Assembly (NCBI GenBank): GCA_965215165.1
Contig: CBDCCX010000006.1
Coordinates: forward strand, 1,674,001 to 1,738,000
Direction: 5' to 3'
From: JANQRZ01 sp965215165
GTDB taxonomy: Bacteria; Bacteroidota; Rhodothermia; Rhodothermales; JANQRZ01
Length of the DNA stretch: 64,000 nt
This document shows, piece by piece, positions 32,036 through 41,769 of this stretch; the first letter of the stretch is position 1; every line of letters starts with the position of its first letter. The notes beneath the pieces are model-generated. The model was not told where the DNA came from and made no database searches. It saw only the letters and a list, made by a program, of their open reading frames with translations. A program made the translations under genes and the position numbers.

Positions 32036-35000
32036 ATGCGCTTCCTCCTCTCCCTCTCTCTCTTCTTCGCCCTCGCTGCGTCCGCTACGGCCCAATCGGC
32101 CCGTCCGAGCGCGGCCCTCGACCACCTCCGGCAGCAGGCTCCGGCGCTCGGTCTCGGTGCCGCCGACCTCGCCGACCTCGCCGTCACCGACGCGACTGTC
32201 AGCCGCCGCAGCGGCGCGACCCACGTCTACCTCCGGCAGCGCCTCGGCGGCCTCGACGTGATCGGCTCCGAGGTCACGGTCAGCCTCGACCGCAGTGGCA
32301 CCGCTCTGCACACGGCCGGAGCGCCGCTGCCCGACCTCGCCAAGCGCGTGACCTCGCGCCGCGCCCTCCTCACGGCCGAGGCCGCGGTGCGGCGGGCCGG
32401 CGAGCACGCCGGCGTCGCCGCGCCCGACGGGATGCTGGTCGCTAATGCGAAACCCGGCCCCGCCCGAGCGACGACGTTCGCGCCGCAGGGCGAGGCCGCC
32501 GAGCCGGTCGAGGCCCGCCTCGTCTACCACGCGGACAAGCGCGGGACGCTCCGGCAGGCGTGGGAGGTGAGCCTCCCCACCGCCGACCGGCAGCACGTCT
32601 GGCTGACTTACGTCGACGCGGCCACCGGGGCCGAGCTGGCTCGCCACGACTTGGTGGTCCACGACTTTTTCGGGCACACCGGACCGGGCCGGGCTGACGG
32701 CCAGCCTGGAAGCCGGACCGCGCCGGACTACGCCTCCGGCACGGCCTCGGGCTACCGCGTCTACGCCGCGCCGGTCGAGTCGCCGAGCCACGGTGCGCGC
32801 TCGCTCGTCACCGCCCCGGCGCCGGCGGCCTCGCCCTTCGGCTGGCACGACACCGACGGCGCGCCGGGCGCGGACTACACCATCACGCGCGGCAACAACG
32901 TCCACGCCTACCGCGACGCCGACGGCGACGGCACGCCCGAGGCGGGCGAGTCGCCGGATGGAGGCACGGCGCTCGCGTTCGACTTTCCGGCGGACCTCAG
33001 CCAAGTGCCTTCGGCCTACGCCGACGCGGCCGTGACGAACCTCTTCTACTGGACGAACCTGCTCCACGACGTACTCTACGGCTACGGCTTCGACGAGGCG
33101 GCGGGCAACTTCCAGGCGAACACCTACGGGCGCGGTGGCCTCGGCGGCGACGCCGTCCGGGCCGAGGCGCAGGACGGCAGCGGCGTCAACAACGCCACCT
33201 TCTACACTCCCGCCGACGGCCGCAGCCCGCGCATGCAGATGCACCTCTGGAACCACACCGCCCCGGGGCGCGACGGCAGCTTCGACAGCGGCATCATCAT
33301 CCACGAGTACGTCCACGGCCTCTCGAACCGCCTCACCGGCGGGCCCACCGCGACGGCCTGCCTCGTCGGGCAGGAGCAGCCCGGCGAGGGCTGGAGCGAC
33401 TTCTACGCCCTGATGCTCACGCTCGACGCCGACGACGCCGGAGCCGACCGGCGCGGCATCGGCACCTACGTCAAAGGCCAGACCGCCGACGGCGACGGAA
33501 TCCGCCCGACCCCGTACTCGACCAGCTTCGCCGTCAACAACGTGACCTACGGCGACCTCGGCAGCCAGGCCGTCCCCCACGGCGTCGGCTACGTCTGGGC
33601 CACCATGCTCTGGGAGGCGGCGTGGGAGCTGATCGGCCGGCACGGGTTCAGCCCGGACGTCCGCGACGCGGGCGGCAGCGCCGGCAACCAGATCATGCTG
33701 AACCTCGTCACCGAGGCGATGAAGATGCAGCCGTGCAACCCCGGCTTCGTCGAGGCCCGCGACGCCATTCTCGCGGCCGACCGGGCGCTCTACGGTGGGG
33801 CGCACGCGGCGGACCTCTGGCGGGCCTTTGCGCGGCGCGGCCTCGGCCTCCATGCCGATCAGGGGTCCGCCTCGGTGGTGGGCGACGAGACGGACGACTT
33901 CACCGAGCCCGGTCCGCCGCCCGTAGCCCTGCTCCACGCAGCCTCCCTCTCGGCCTCGGCCCTGGCAGGCGAGCACGCCACGGCCGCCGTCTCCCTCTCG
34001 AACGCGGCGAGCGCCGGGGGCCGGCCCCTCGTCTTCAGCGCGGCCGTCGTCGAGGCCGTGCCGGCGGGGGCGGGGGCGAAGGCCGCCGCGCCCTCCCCCT
34101 TCAACGGGGCCGATGCCTTCGGCTACACCTGGACCGACGCGGCGACGCCAGGCGGCCCAGCCGTCGCCTTCCACGACATCTCGGCGACGGGCTCGGCGCT
34201 CGTCTTCACGCCGACCAGTGGTTACCCCGCCGCCGACGAAGGCTACGCCGATGTGGTGCTCCCCTTCGCCTTCCCCTTCTACGGCACCGACCGCCAGCGC
34301 CTCCGCGTCTTCTCGAACGGCTTCGCCAGCTTCTCCGCCTTCGCGGCCAACTCCTACGAGAACGGGACGCTGCCCGAAGCCAATGCCCCCGACGCCCTGA
34401 TCGCGCCGCTCTGGGACGACCTCGACACGAGCACCGGAGCCGTCTACGCCGAGACCCTCGCAGATGGGCGCTTCGTGGTGCAGTGGGACGGCGTCGGGCG
34501 CTACGACCAGCCCGGCAGCGCGCTCACCTTCGAGCTGATCCTCGCGCCCGACGGCACGGTCGAGTTCCAGTACGTCGGCCTCAGCGGCGCGCTCAGCGCC
34601 GACGCGGGGATCGAGAGCGACGACGGGACGGTGGGCCTGAGCACGACAGCGGGCGTAGCGGGTCACAGCGCTGTCCGCATCGTGCCGCCGCTCGCGTGGG
34701 CCTCCGTCGCGCCCGCCTCGGGCAGCGTGGTGCCGGGCGGCTCGGCCTCGTTCACCCTCACCCTCGACGCCACCGGGCTCGACGCCGGACGGCACCACGC
34801 CCGGCTCGTCGTGCTGACGAACGACCCGGCCCGCCCGACGCTCACCGTGCCGGTCGACTTCACGGTCGACGCTGGGGGTCTCGTCTCCGTCACAGCGGCG
34901 CGCACAAGCGGCCCGGCGGTCCCGGCCGGCGGCGGCACCGTGGCCTACGACCTCACGTTCACGAACCCCTCGGGCACCGCCTTCGAGGGCCAGGTCTGGG

Positions 35001-35578
35001 TCTTCGCCACGCTCCCGAACGGACGGCGGTTCGGCCCGATCTACGGTCCGGCGGCGCTCTCGCTCGGCGGCGGCGAGGCGCGGGTCGAGTCCATCACGAG
35101 CCGGGTCCCCGCGCGCGCGCCGGCCGGAGCCTACACCGTGACCGCGACTCTCGGCGCAGCCTTCCCGGACGACGTAGCCGATACCAGCAGCTTCACCTTT
35201 TCGAAGAGCGGCAGCGCGGCAGTCCATGCCTCGCGCGAGGCCGCGACGTGGACAACGGAGAACCTGACGCGCGGCACGACCGCCTCAGCGACCCTCGCGG
35301 CGTCGGACCTGCCGGCGGAGGCCGAGCTGCTCGGAGCCTATCCAAACCCGCTCCGCGAGCGAGCGGCGGTCCGCTTCGCGCTCGCGGCCGACGCCGAGGT
35401 CCGCCTCGAGGTCTTCGACCTGCTCGGCCGCCGGGTGGCGCTGCTCGCCGAGGGCCTGCTGGAAGCCGGGATACACGAAGCCGCCTTCGACGGGTCCCCC
35501 CTTCCGAGTGGCGTGTATCTCGTCCGCTTCGACGCGGGTGACACGGTGCAAACGCAGCGCGTTACGCTGCTCCACTGA
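32036..35578 (+). CDS. M36 (fungalysin-type) metalloprotease with T9SS sorting domain
   Basis: From the ATG at 32036 the protein has 1180 residues with a signal peptide (MRFLLSLSLFFALAASATA). A PepSY/FTP-like propeptide precedes the M36 domain, which shows VTNLFYWTNLLHDVLYGYGF, the zinc site HEYVHGLSNRLTGG (near residue 422) and PGEGWSDFYALM with the third ligand. Then come a domain with FAFPFYGTDRQRLRVFSNGF (nidogen-like/lumenal beta-sandwich), Ig-like beta modules and the sorting domain (GAYPNPLRERAAVRFAL, LPSGVYLVRFDAG). It should be a secreted zymogen that degrades protein outside the cell. The frame extends upstream to 31970 without a signal-like start. Confidence 0.9.
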   Translation: MRFLLSLSLFFALAASATAQSARPSAALDHLRQQAPALGLGAADLADLAVTDATVSRRSGATHVYLRQRLGGLDVIGSEVTVSLDRSGTALHTAGAPLPDLAKRVTSRRALLTAEAAVRRAGEHAGVAAPDGMLVANAKPGPARATTFAPQGEAAEPVEARLVYHADKRGTLRQAWEVSLPTADRQHVWLTYVDAATGAELARHDLVVHDFFGHTGPGRADGQPGSRTAPDYASGTASGYRVYAAPVESPSHGARSLVTAPAPAASPFGWHDTDGAPGADYTITRGNNVHAYRDADGDGTPEAGESPDGGTALAFDFPADLSQVPSAYADAAVTNLFYWTNLLHDVLYGYGFDEAAGNFQANTYGRGGLGGDAVRAEAQDGSGVNNATFYTPADGRSPRMQMHLWNHTAPGRDGSFDSGIIIHEYVHGLSNRLTGGPTATACLVGQEQPGEGWSDFYALMLTLDADDAGADRRGIGTYVKGQTADGDGIRPTPYSTSFAVNNVTYGDLGSQAVPHGVGYVWATMLWEAAWELIGRHGFSPDVRDAGGSAGNQIMLNLVTEAMKMQPCNPGFVEARDAILAADRALYGGAHAADLWRAFARRGLGLHADQGSASVVGDETDDFTEPGPPPVALLHAASLSASALAGEHATAAVSLSNAASAGGRPLVFSAAVVEAVPAGAGAKAAAPSPFNGADAFGYTWTDAATPGGPAVAFHDISATGSALVFTPTSGYPAADEGYADVVLPFAFPFYGTDRQRLRVFSNGFASFSAFAANSYENGTLPEANAPDALIAPLWDDLDTSTGAVYAETLADGRFVVQWDGVGRYDQPGSALTFELILAPDGTVEFQYVGLSGALSADAGIESDDGTVGLSTTAGVAGHSAVRIVPPLAWASVAPASGSVVPGGSASFTLTLDATGLDAGRHHARLVVLTNDPARPTLTVPVDFTVDAGGLVSVTAARTSGPAVPAGGGTVAYDLTFTNPSGTAFEGQVWVFATLPNGRRFGPIYGPAALSLGGGEARVESITSRVPARAPAGAYTVTATLGAAFPDDVADTSSFTFSKSGSAAVHASREAATWTTENLTRGTTASATLAASDLPAEAELLGAYPNPLRERAAVRFALAADAEVRLEVFDLLGRRVALLAEGLLEAGIHEAAFDGSPLPSGVYLVRFDAGDTVQTQRVTLLH

Positions 35579-35680
35579 GCCCATTTGCACACGCCGGTTT
35601 TTTCAGTATCATAACCCTGCTACAGCAGATCGGAGGGTTCTCCCCTCCGACTTCCTTTTCCCCCTCCAAACCCGATTCCC

Positions 35681-37339
35681 ATGCCTCGTGTGACCTCGTC
35701 CGGTTTCCGGCGTCTCGCCCTGTTCGTCCTCCCGCTCTTGATGGCGGTGAGCGTGCAGGCCCAGAACTCCCCCTTCGCCTCCCCTCTGGAGACCTTCCTC
35801 GCCGACACGCACTACCTCGACGAAAACGGCACCTCTCAGCAGGGCGTCCGCTGCGCGACCCCGACGCCGACCGAGGCCCAGATCGCGGCGGCCGAGGCCC
35901 AGATCGAGCGGATGCGCGCCGAGAAGGGCGACGACTTCGGCGTGCGTGGCACGACGGTCATCCCCGTGGCCTTCCACGTTGTTCGCAGCGGCACCAGCGT
36001 GTCCCAGGGCAACGTGTCCCAGACCCAGATCGACAATCAGATTAGCGTGCTCAACGGCGCGTTCGCCAGCAGCAACTTCCAGTTCGAGCTCGATGTCGTG
36101 ACGCGGACCACCAACAGCCAGTGGTTCACGGGCTGCGCCGGTAGCTCCGAGAACGCGATGAAGTCCGCGCTCAACGTCGACCCCGCCTCGACGCTCAACT
36201 TCTACACGTGCGGGCCGGGCGGCGGCCTCCTCGGGTTCGCCACCTTCCCGAGCTTCTACCCCGAGAGCGACTTCCGCCACGGCGTCGTGGTCCTCCACTC
36301 GTCGCTGCCCGGCGGCACCGCGTTCCCCTACAACCTCGGCGACACGGGCACGCACGAGGTCGGCCACTACCTCGGGCTGTTCCACACCTTCCAGGGCGGC
36401 TGCTTCGGCAGCGGCGACTCCGTCGCCGACACGCCCGCCGAGTCCAGCCCGGCCTTCGGCTGCCCCATCGGGCGTGACACCTGCTCCGGCGGCGGCCCGG
36501 ACCCGATCCGCAACTTCATGGACTACACCGACGACTCGTGCATGTTCGAGTTCACGCCGGGCCAGTCGGCCCGCATGGACGCGCAGGTCGCCACCTTCAA
36601 GCCGACGCTGCTCCAGGGCACCTCGGCCGGGACGGGCGCGGTCACGGCTACGCTCACAAGCGGGACGGTCCTCCCGCCGGCCGGCGCGCGGGTGAACGCC
36701 GACTTCACGCTCTCGAACACGGGCGGCGGCGCTTTCGACGGCGAGTGGTGGGTCCAGGTCACACTTCCCAACGGGAACAACGGCCCGCGCCTCGGCCCCT
36801 TCTCGATCAGCCTCAACCCGGGGCAGAGCCGCGTCGAGTCGCTCTCGCAGCGCGTTCCCCCGGTCGCTCCGGCCGGCGTCTACACGGTGACGGCCAACAT
36901 CGGCCCGGACTTCCCGGGTGAGATCGACGACTCGGACTCCTTCACCTTCTTCAAGAACGGCCAGCGCCGCCCGGTGGCCGGGGAGACGCTCGACCAGGCC
37001 TGGACGGTGGAGAACACGACGCGCGGCGAACGCACCGAGTTCGCGATGGGCGAGTTCGCGACGGAGTCTGCCTCGCAGGCCACCGAGGCCCTCGGGGTCT
37101 ACCCGACGCCGTTCTCCGACCGCACGACGGTCCGGTACGCGCTCGAGGAGGCCGCCGAAGTCCGCGTGGCCGTCTACGATGTGCTCGGCCGCCGCGTGGC
37201 GCTGCTCGCCGACGGCATGGTCGAGGCCGGCACGCACGAGGCCACTTTCGAGGCGGCGGACCTCCCGAGCGGGGTCTACCTCGTCCGCCTCGAGGCGGGG
37301 GAGACGGTGCAGACCCACCGGGTCACGCTGACCAGGTAA
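35681..37339 (+). CDS. M43 (ulilysin/pappalysin-like) metalloprotease with T9SS sorting domain
   Basis: The 552-residue product has a signal peptide ending VSVQAQ, a prodomain-like stretch with EAQIAAAEAQIERMRAEKGD, and the M43 zinc motif HEVGHYLGLFHTFQGG near residue 225 with the downstream NFMDYTDDSCMFEFTPGQ Met-turn. Cys residues around GCFGSGDS and GCPIGRDTC are typical of the family. A beta-sandwich and the sorting domain (GVYPTPFSDRTTVRYAL, LPSGVYLVRLEAG) complete it. A small hairpin with CGGAGGG/CCCTCCG at 35631-35649 lies in the leader. It is the third secreted-protein gene in a row on this strand. Confidence 0.9.
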   Translation: MPRVTSSGFRRLALFVLPLLMAVSVQAQNSPFASPLETFLADTHYLDENGTSQQGVRCATPTPTEAQIAAAEAQIERMRAEKGDDFGVRGTTVIPVAFHVVRSGTSVSQGNVSQTQIDNQISVLNGAFASSNFQFELDVVTRTTNSQWFTGCAGSSENAMKSALNVDPASTLNFYTCGPGGGLLGFATFPSFYPESDFRHGVVVLHSSLPGGTAFPYNLGDTGTHEVGHYLGLFHTFQGGCFGSGDSVADTPAESSPAFGCPIGRDTCSGGGPDPIRNFMDYTDDSCMFEFTPGQSARMDAQVATFKPTLLQGTSAGTGAVTATLTSGTVLPPAGARVNADFTLSNTGGGAFDGEWWVQVTLPNGNNGPRLGPFSISLNPGQSRVESLSQRVPPVAPAGVYTVTANIGPDFPGEIDDSDSFTFFKNGQRRPVAGETLDQAWTVENTTRGERTEFAMGEFATESASQATEALGVYPTPFSDRTTVRYALEEAAEVRVAVYDVLGRRVALLADGMVEAGTHEATFEAADLPSGVYLVRLEAGETVQTHRVTLTR

Positions 37340-37385
37340 ACGCTGAGTAACGCTGACCGAGTCAGGAGCCTTCTGACTTGGCTAG

Positions 37386-37423
37386 GCGGCCCGCTGCGAG
37401 CTTCGCGGCGGGCCGCTTTTTTT
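37386..37423 (+). terminator. Rho-independent terminator after the M43 gene
   Basis: GCGGCCCGC (37386-37394) pairs with GCGGGCCGC (37408-37416), with an inner GCGA/TCGC extension, followed by seven T. Confidence 0.9.
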
Positions 37424-37476
37424 GCGCCCCGTTCGTTCGTTTCTTTCAGCCCTGCCCGCCTACTCCCCCGCCTGCC

Positions 37477-39177
37477 ATGTTCCGACTCACGCCCTTGCTC
37501 GCCCTCGCGCTCCTGCTGCCCCTCGGGGGCTGCGACGAGACCACCTCACCGCCCGCCGCCGAGGCGCTCGCCGAAGCCGGACCGGTGCCGGACGCCGCGC
37601 TCGCCGCCATCGACTCGGTCGCGCTGCGCGAGCACATCGCCGTCCTCGCCTCGGACGCCTTCGAGGGGCGCGGGACCGGCACACCGGGCGAAGAGAAGAC
37701 GGTCGCCTACATCCGCGAGCAAATGGAGGCCGCCGGACTCGTCGGGGCGATGCCCGACGGCAGCTTCTTCCAGCCCGTCCCGCTGCTCGGCTCCACGCCG
37801 ACCGACGTCGGCACGCTCGTCCTGACGCCCGAGGAGGGCGAGGCCGTCTCGCTCGACCTCGTCGACGACTACATCGCCTCGACCGACCTCGACGCCGCCG
37901 AGGCGTCCATCGACGGGCCGCTCGTGTTCGTCGGCTACGGCATCTCGAATCCGGGCTACGACTGGGACGACTTCAAGGACCTCGACGTGACGGGCAAGGT
38001 CCTCCTCGCCTTCGTCAACGACCCGCCGGCCACCGAGGACGAGCCGGACCTCTTCCAGGCCGACACGCTGACCTACAACGGGCGCTGGACCTACAAGTAC
38101 GAGGAGGCCCGGCGGCGCGGCGCGGCCGGCATCTTCCTGGTCCACACCGAGCCGACGGCCGGCTACCCGTTCACCGTCCTCTCGAGCGACGCGCGCGGCG
38201 AGCAGATCCAGTCGGCCGACCCGCCCGAGAGCCCGCTCCAGCTCAAGGGCTGGATCACCCAGCCCGTCGCCGAGCAGCTCGCGCAGATGAGTGGGACGAC
38301 GCTGGAGGCGTGGCAGGCCGAGGCCGCCACGCGCGCGTTCCAGCCGCGCGAGCTGCCCGTCCGCGCGAGCCTCGCCATGACGTTCGAGTCCCGGCGGTTC
38401 GAGGGGACGAACGTGCTCGGCAAGATCGTCGGCCGGACGACGCCTGAGGAGGCCATCGTCTACACCGCCCACCACGACCACCTCGGCATCGACCGCGAGC
38501 TGGAGGCCGCCGGCGAGGACGGGATCTACAACGGGGCCGTCGACAACGCGAGCGGCGTGGCGATGATGATCGAGCTCGGCCAGGCCTTTGCGGCGGGGGA
38601 GCCGCCGGCCCGGACGGTGATCTTCGCGACGCTCTCGGCTGAGGAGAGCGGCCTGCTCGGCTCGGCGCACTACGCCCGCAACCCGGTCGTCCCGCTCGCC
38701 CGCACGATCGCCAACATCAACGTCGACTCCGGCAACCTCGACGGGCCGACGAACGACATCGTCGGGGTCGGCGCGGAGCGGAGCGAGATGCTCGGCCTGC
38801 TGCGCGCGGCGGCCGCCGACGAGGGCATGACCGTCACCCCGGACCCCCGGCCCAACCAGGGCATCTTCTTCCGCTCCGACCAGCTCGCGTTCGCGCGCGG
38901 CGGCGTCCCGGCCGTCTTCGTCGTGACCGGCACCGACTTCCAGGGCCGCGACCCCGACTACGCCACCCAGCTCGCGGCCGCGTACCGCGCCGAGCGCTAC
39001 CACCAGCCCTCGGACGAGCTGCGCGACGACATGCTGTTCGGCGGCATCGTCCAGCAGACCCGCGTCGCCTTCCGGCTCGGCTATGCCCTCGCCAACTCTA
39101 GCCTCCGTCCCGCATGGAACCCCAGCGAGGCGTTCGCCGAGACGCGGCGGACATCCGAGCAGGAGGCTGGGTTGTAG
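37477..39177 (+). CDS. M28 family metallopeptidase, lipoprotein
   Basis: The 566-residue product begins with a lipoprotein signal (MFRLTPLLALALLLPLGGC), so it is anchored in a membrane. A PA-type domain (about residues 130-280) sits in front of the M28 zinc core: AHHDHLGI, GAVDNASGVAMMIELG, SAEESGLLGSAHYA and NINVDSGN, which give the five expected ligands (His, Asp, Glu, Asp and a later His in RYHQPSDEL). It probably removes amino acids from peptides in the periplasm, which fits the neighbouring secreted endopeptidases. The frame is open upstream, but residues before 37477 cross the terminator. Confidence 0.88.
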   Translation: MFRLTPLLALALLLPLGGCDETTSPPAAEALAEAGPVPDAALAAIDSVALREHIAVLASDAFEGRGTGTPGEEKTVAYIREQMEAAGLVGAMPDGSFFQPVPLLGSTPTDVGTLVLTPEEGEAVSLDLVDDYIASTDLDAAEASIDGPLVFVGYGISNPGYDWDDFKDLDVTGKVLLAFVNDPPATEDEPDLFQADTLTYNGRWTYKYEEARRRGAAGIFLVHTEPTAGYPFTVLSSDARGEQIQSADPPESPLQLKGWITQPVAEQLAQMSGTTLEAWQAEAATRAFQPRELPVRASLAMTFESRRFEGTNVLGKIVGRTTPEEAIVYTAHHDHLGIDRELEAAGEDGIYNGAVDNASGVAMMIELGQAFAAGEPPARTVIFATLSAEESGLLGSAHYARNPVVPLARTIANINVDSGNLDGPTNDIVGVGAERSEMLGLLRAAAADEGMTVTPDPRPNQGIFFRSDQLAFARGGVPAVFVVTGTDFQGRDPDYATQLAAAYRAERYHQPSDELRDDMLFGGIVQQTRVAFRLGYALANSSLRPAWNPSEAFAETRRTSEQEAGL

Positions 39178-39192
39178 TCTATTTTAGGTGCG

Positions 39193-39295
39193 GGAGGAAT
39201 GGAGGGAAAGGAGGGATGAGCCACGGCGTGGGCAGCCCCGTCTTGCTGCCCTTCTCCCTTCTTCTTCCACTCCCTCCCTACCCCCCATTCCCTCC
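39193..39295. repeat. Start-proximal inverted repeat before the ypfJ-like gene
   Basis: GGAGGAATGG (39193-39202) opposes CCATTCCCTCC (39285-39295) with one bulged base, and the surrounding purine run faces a pyrimidine run. A short GGGCAGC/GCTGCCC hairpin lies between. The second arm leads into CCCTCCACGCCC and the start codon at 39328. Confidence 0.4.
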
Positions 39296-39327
39296 ACGCC
39301 CTTTCCATCCCTCAGTCCTCTCCTCTC

Positions 39328-40173
39328 ATGGTCCAGTGGCGCGGTCGTCGCGGTAGCTCGAACGTCATTGATGTACGCGGCAAGAAAGGCAAGGCCGCCC
39401 TCGGTGGCGGGTCCCTCGTCGTCGTCCTGCTCGCCCTGCTCTTCGGGTTCGACCCGTCGCAGATCCTCTCGCTCCTCGGCGGCGGCGCTGCGCCGAGCGC
39501 CTCCGTCGAACAGGCCCCGGCCGGTGGCGCGCCGCAGGACGACGCAGGCGAGTTCGTCTCGGTCGTGCTCGCCGACACGGAGCAGACGTGGGGCGACCTC
39601 TTCCAGCGCGCCGGACAGCGCTACCAGGAGCCGCAGCTCGTGCTCTTCTCCGACCGGGTGCAGTCGGCGTGCGGGATCGCCGGCGCGGCCGTCGGGCCGT
39701 TCTACTGCCCCAACGACCAGCGGGTCTACCTCGACCTGTCGTTCTTCCGCCAGCTCCAGCAGCTCGGCGCGTCGGGCGACTTCGCGGTGGCCTACGTGAT
39801 CGCCCACGAGATCGGGCACCACGTCCAGAACCTCGAGGGCACGCTCGGCGCGGTCCGCCAGCAGCAGCAGCGCCTCGGCGAGGCGCAGGCCAACGACCTC
39901 TCGGTCCGCACCGAGCTTCAGGCCGACTGCTACGCCGGCCTCTGGGCGCACTACGCCGAGACCGAGCGCGACCTCTTGGAAGCGGGCGACGTCGAGGAGG
40001 GCATCGACGCGGCGGCGGCCGTCGGGGACGACTACTTGCAGCAGCGGGCGGGCCGGGCGGCGATGCCCGAGTCGTTCACGCACGGCAGCTCGGCGCAGCG
40101 CGTGGCCTCGTTCCGGCGCGGCTTCGAGTCCGGCGACCTCAGCGCGTGCGACACCTTCTCGGACCTGCGCTGA
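39328..40173 (+). CDS. YpfJ-like neutral zinc metallopeptidase
   Basis: The 281-residue protein starts MVQWRGRRGSSNVIDVRGKK followed by one membrane anchor (LVVVLLALLFGFDPSQILSL). The outside part has the zinc motif AHEIGHHVQNLEG near residue 158, SACGIAGAAVGPFYCPNDQR, and LRTELQADCYAGLWAHY with the downstream Glu. These are the marks of the neutral zinc metallopeptidase family (PF04228; YpfJ in E. coli), whose substrates are not known. The C-terminal HGSSAQRVASFRRGFESGD is also conserved. It converges with the glmM-like gene, with 20 bp between the stops. Confidence 0.9.
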   Translation: MVQWRGRRGSSNVIDVRGKKGKAALGGGSLVVVLLALLFGFDPSQILSLLGGGAAPSASVEQAPAGGAPQDDAGEFVSVVLADTEQTWGDLFQRAGQRYQEPQLVLFSDRVQSACGIAGAAVGPFYCPNDQRVYLDLSFFRQLQQLGASGDFAVAYVIAHEIGHHVQNLEGTLGAVRQQQQRLGEAQANDLSVRTELQADCYAGLWAHYAETERDLLEAGDVEEGIDAAAAVGDDYLQQRAGRAAMPESFTHGSSAQRVASFRRGFESGDLSACDTFSDLR

Positions 40174-40193
40174 CGGGGACAGAAGGCATGGGG

Positions 40194-41573
40194 TCAGGCG
40201 CGCACCGCCAGCAGCTCCTGCCTGAACCGCTCGGCGAGGGCTTCGGCCTCGTCGCGGGTGCGGGCCTCGGTGTAGATGCGGACGATGGGTTCGGTGTTGG
40301 ACGTGCGGAGGTGGACCCAGCCCTCGTCGAAGTCGATCTTGACCCCGTCGACGGTCGAGATCCGCTCGTCGGCGTAGCGCGCGGCGAGCGCCTTCAGCAG
40401 GACGGCGGCGTCGAGCGTGCCGTCCTCGGTCTCGAGCGGGAGCTTGTTCTTGGAGATGTGATAGTCGGGATAGCTCGCGCCCAGCTCCGACAGGCTCTGC
40501 CCGGTCTCGGCGAGGAACTGGAGCGCGAGGGCGGCCCCGGCGAGGGCGTCGCGGCCGTAGTGGAGCGCCGGCAGGATCACCCCGCCGTTGCCCTCGCCGC
40601 CGAGGACGGCACCGTTGGCCTTCATCATCTCGACGACGTTGATCTCGCCGACCGCCGAGCGGTGGACCGGCTGGTCGAAGCGCGCCATCACGTCCTCGAT
40701 CAGCCGCGACGACGATAGATTCGTGGCGAACGGGCCGGGCTGCTTCCGCATCAGGAAGTCGGCGGCGACGACCTGCGTCCGCTCCTCGCCGAAGAACGTC
40801 CCGCCGTCGGCGATCAGCGCGAGGCGGTCGGCGTCGGGGTCGACGACCAAGCCGAGGTCGGCCCCGAGGTCGGCGACGAGCTGCGTGGTCTCCGTCAGGT
40901 GCTCCGGCAGCGGCTCGGCCGGGTGCGCGAAGCGGCCCGTCGGCTCGCCGTTGACGACGTGGACGTCCTCGACCCCGAGGGCCTCGAGCAGCGCCGGCAG
41001 CGCGATCCCGCCGACCGAGTTGATCCCGTCCACGACGACGCTGAAGTTCCGCGCCGCGATCACCGCCGGGTCGATGTACGGCAGCGCGAGGACCTCCTCG
41101 ATGTGGTGGGGCAGGAAGTCCGCCTCGCGGTAGCTCCCGAGCCGGTCGTAGGCGACCGTGAAGTCCTCGCCGGACGAGGCCCGATCGATCACCTTTTGGC
41201 CCTCGGTGGCGGACAGGAACTCGCCGTGCTCGTCGAGGAGCTTGAGCGCGTTCCACTCGGCGGGGTTGTGCGAGGCCGAGAGGATGATCCCGCCGTCGGC
41301 CTCGGCCTTGAGCACGCCCATCGCGACGGTCGGCGTGGTGGCGAGGCCGGCGTCGATGACGTGGCAGCCGACGGCCTGGAGCGTCGCCGTGACGAGGCGG
41401 GCGCAGACCTCGCCGGTCATGCGCGCGTCGCGCCCGACGACGACGACCGGCTGGCGCTTGGCCCGGTCGCGCGCCCACGCGCCATAGGCCGAGGCGTAGG
41501 AGACGAGCGTGTCGGGGCTCAGGCCGTCGCCGAAGACGCCGCGGATGCCAGAGATGGAGACGATGAGGGGCAT
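40194..41573 (-). CDS. glmM: Phosphoglucosamine mutase / phosphohexomutase
   Basis: The 459-residue enzyme of the alpha-D-phosphohexomutase family has the phosphoserine loop SASHNPAEWNALKLL near residue 100, the metal loop DPDADRLALI near residue 240, the sugar loop GEGNGGVILPAL near residue 320, and the phosphate-binding RTSNTEPIVRIYTEA near the end. The start MPLIVSISGIRGVFGDGLSP resembles the Bacteroidota enzymes annotated GlmM, which convert glucosamine 6-phosphate to glucosamine 1-phosphate for UDP-GlcNAc. Phosphomannomutase or phosphoglucomutase activity cannot be excluded from sequence alone. The gene is divergent from ctaB. Confidence 0.8.
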   Translation of the reverse strand: MPLIVSISGIRGVFGDGLSPDTLVSYASAYGAWARDRAKRQPVVVVGRDARMTGEVCARLVTATLQAVGCHVIDAGLATTPTVAMGVLKAEADGGIILSASHNPAEWNALKLLDEHGEFLSATEGQKVIDRASSGEDFTVAYDRLGSYREADFLPHHIEEVLALPYIDPAVIAARNFSVVVDGINSVGGIALPALLEALGVEDVHVVNGEPTGRFAHPAEPLPEHLTETTQLVADLGADLGLVVDPDADRLALIADGGTFFGEERTQVVAADFLMRKQPGPFATNLSSSRLIEDVMARFDQPVHRSAVGEINVVEMMKANGAVLGGEGNGGVILPALHYGRDALAGAALALQFLAETGQSLSELGASYPDYHISKNKLPLETEDGTLDAAVLLKALAARYADERISTVDGVKIDFDEGWVHLRTSNTEPIVRIYTEARTRDEAEALAERFRQELLAVRA

Positions 41574-41583
41574 AGGATTTATC

Positions 41584-41669
41584 GGGGGATTGGGGGACTG
41601 AACGATCGGGAGAGGGAGGACGAGATCGAGAACCCGGAAACTACAGCTTCTTCAATCCCCCGATCCCCC
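41584..41669. repeat. Start-proximal inverted repeat between the glmM-like gene and ctaB
   Basis: GGGGGATTGGGGGACTG (41584-41600) opposes CAATCCCCCGATCCCCC (41653-41669) at 15 of 17 positions, both differences allowing G-U pairs. The left arm lies 11 bp from the glmM-like start. Related words (GGATTGAGGGATCGG on the minus strand) continue to about 41690. Confidence 0.55.
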
Positions 41670-41769
41670 AGTCCTCCGATCCCTCAATCCCTCCCGGCTC
41701 CCCCAACAATTAACGGAACGGCCCCTGCCGGGTGGTGTTGACCGGAGACGCCCGCCTCCTCTCTGCCGG

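Noticed and set aside
31961..35227. Very long open frame antisense to the M36 protease (also 49818-52883 and 14087-16393 upstream part)
   Set aside because: High GC makes antisense frames open; their translations are Arg/Ala/Gly/Val-rich without motifs, while the opposite strand encodes clear families.
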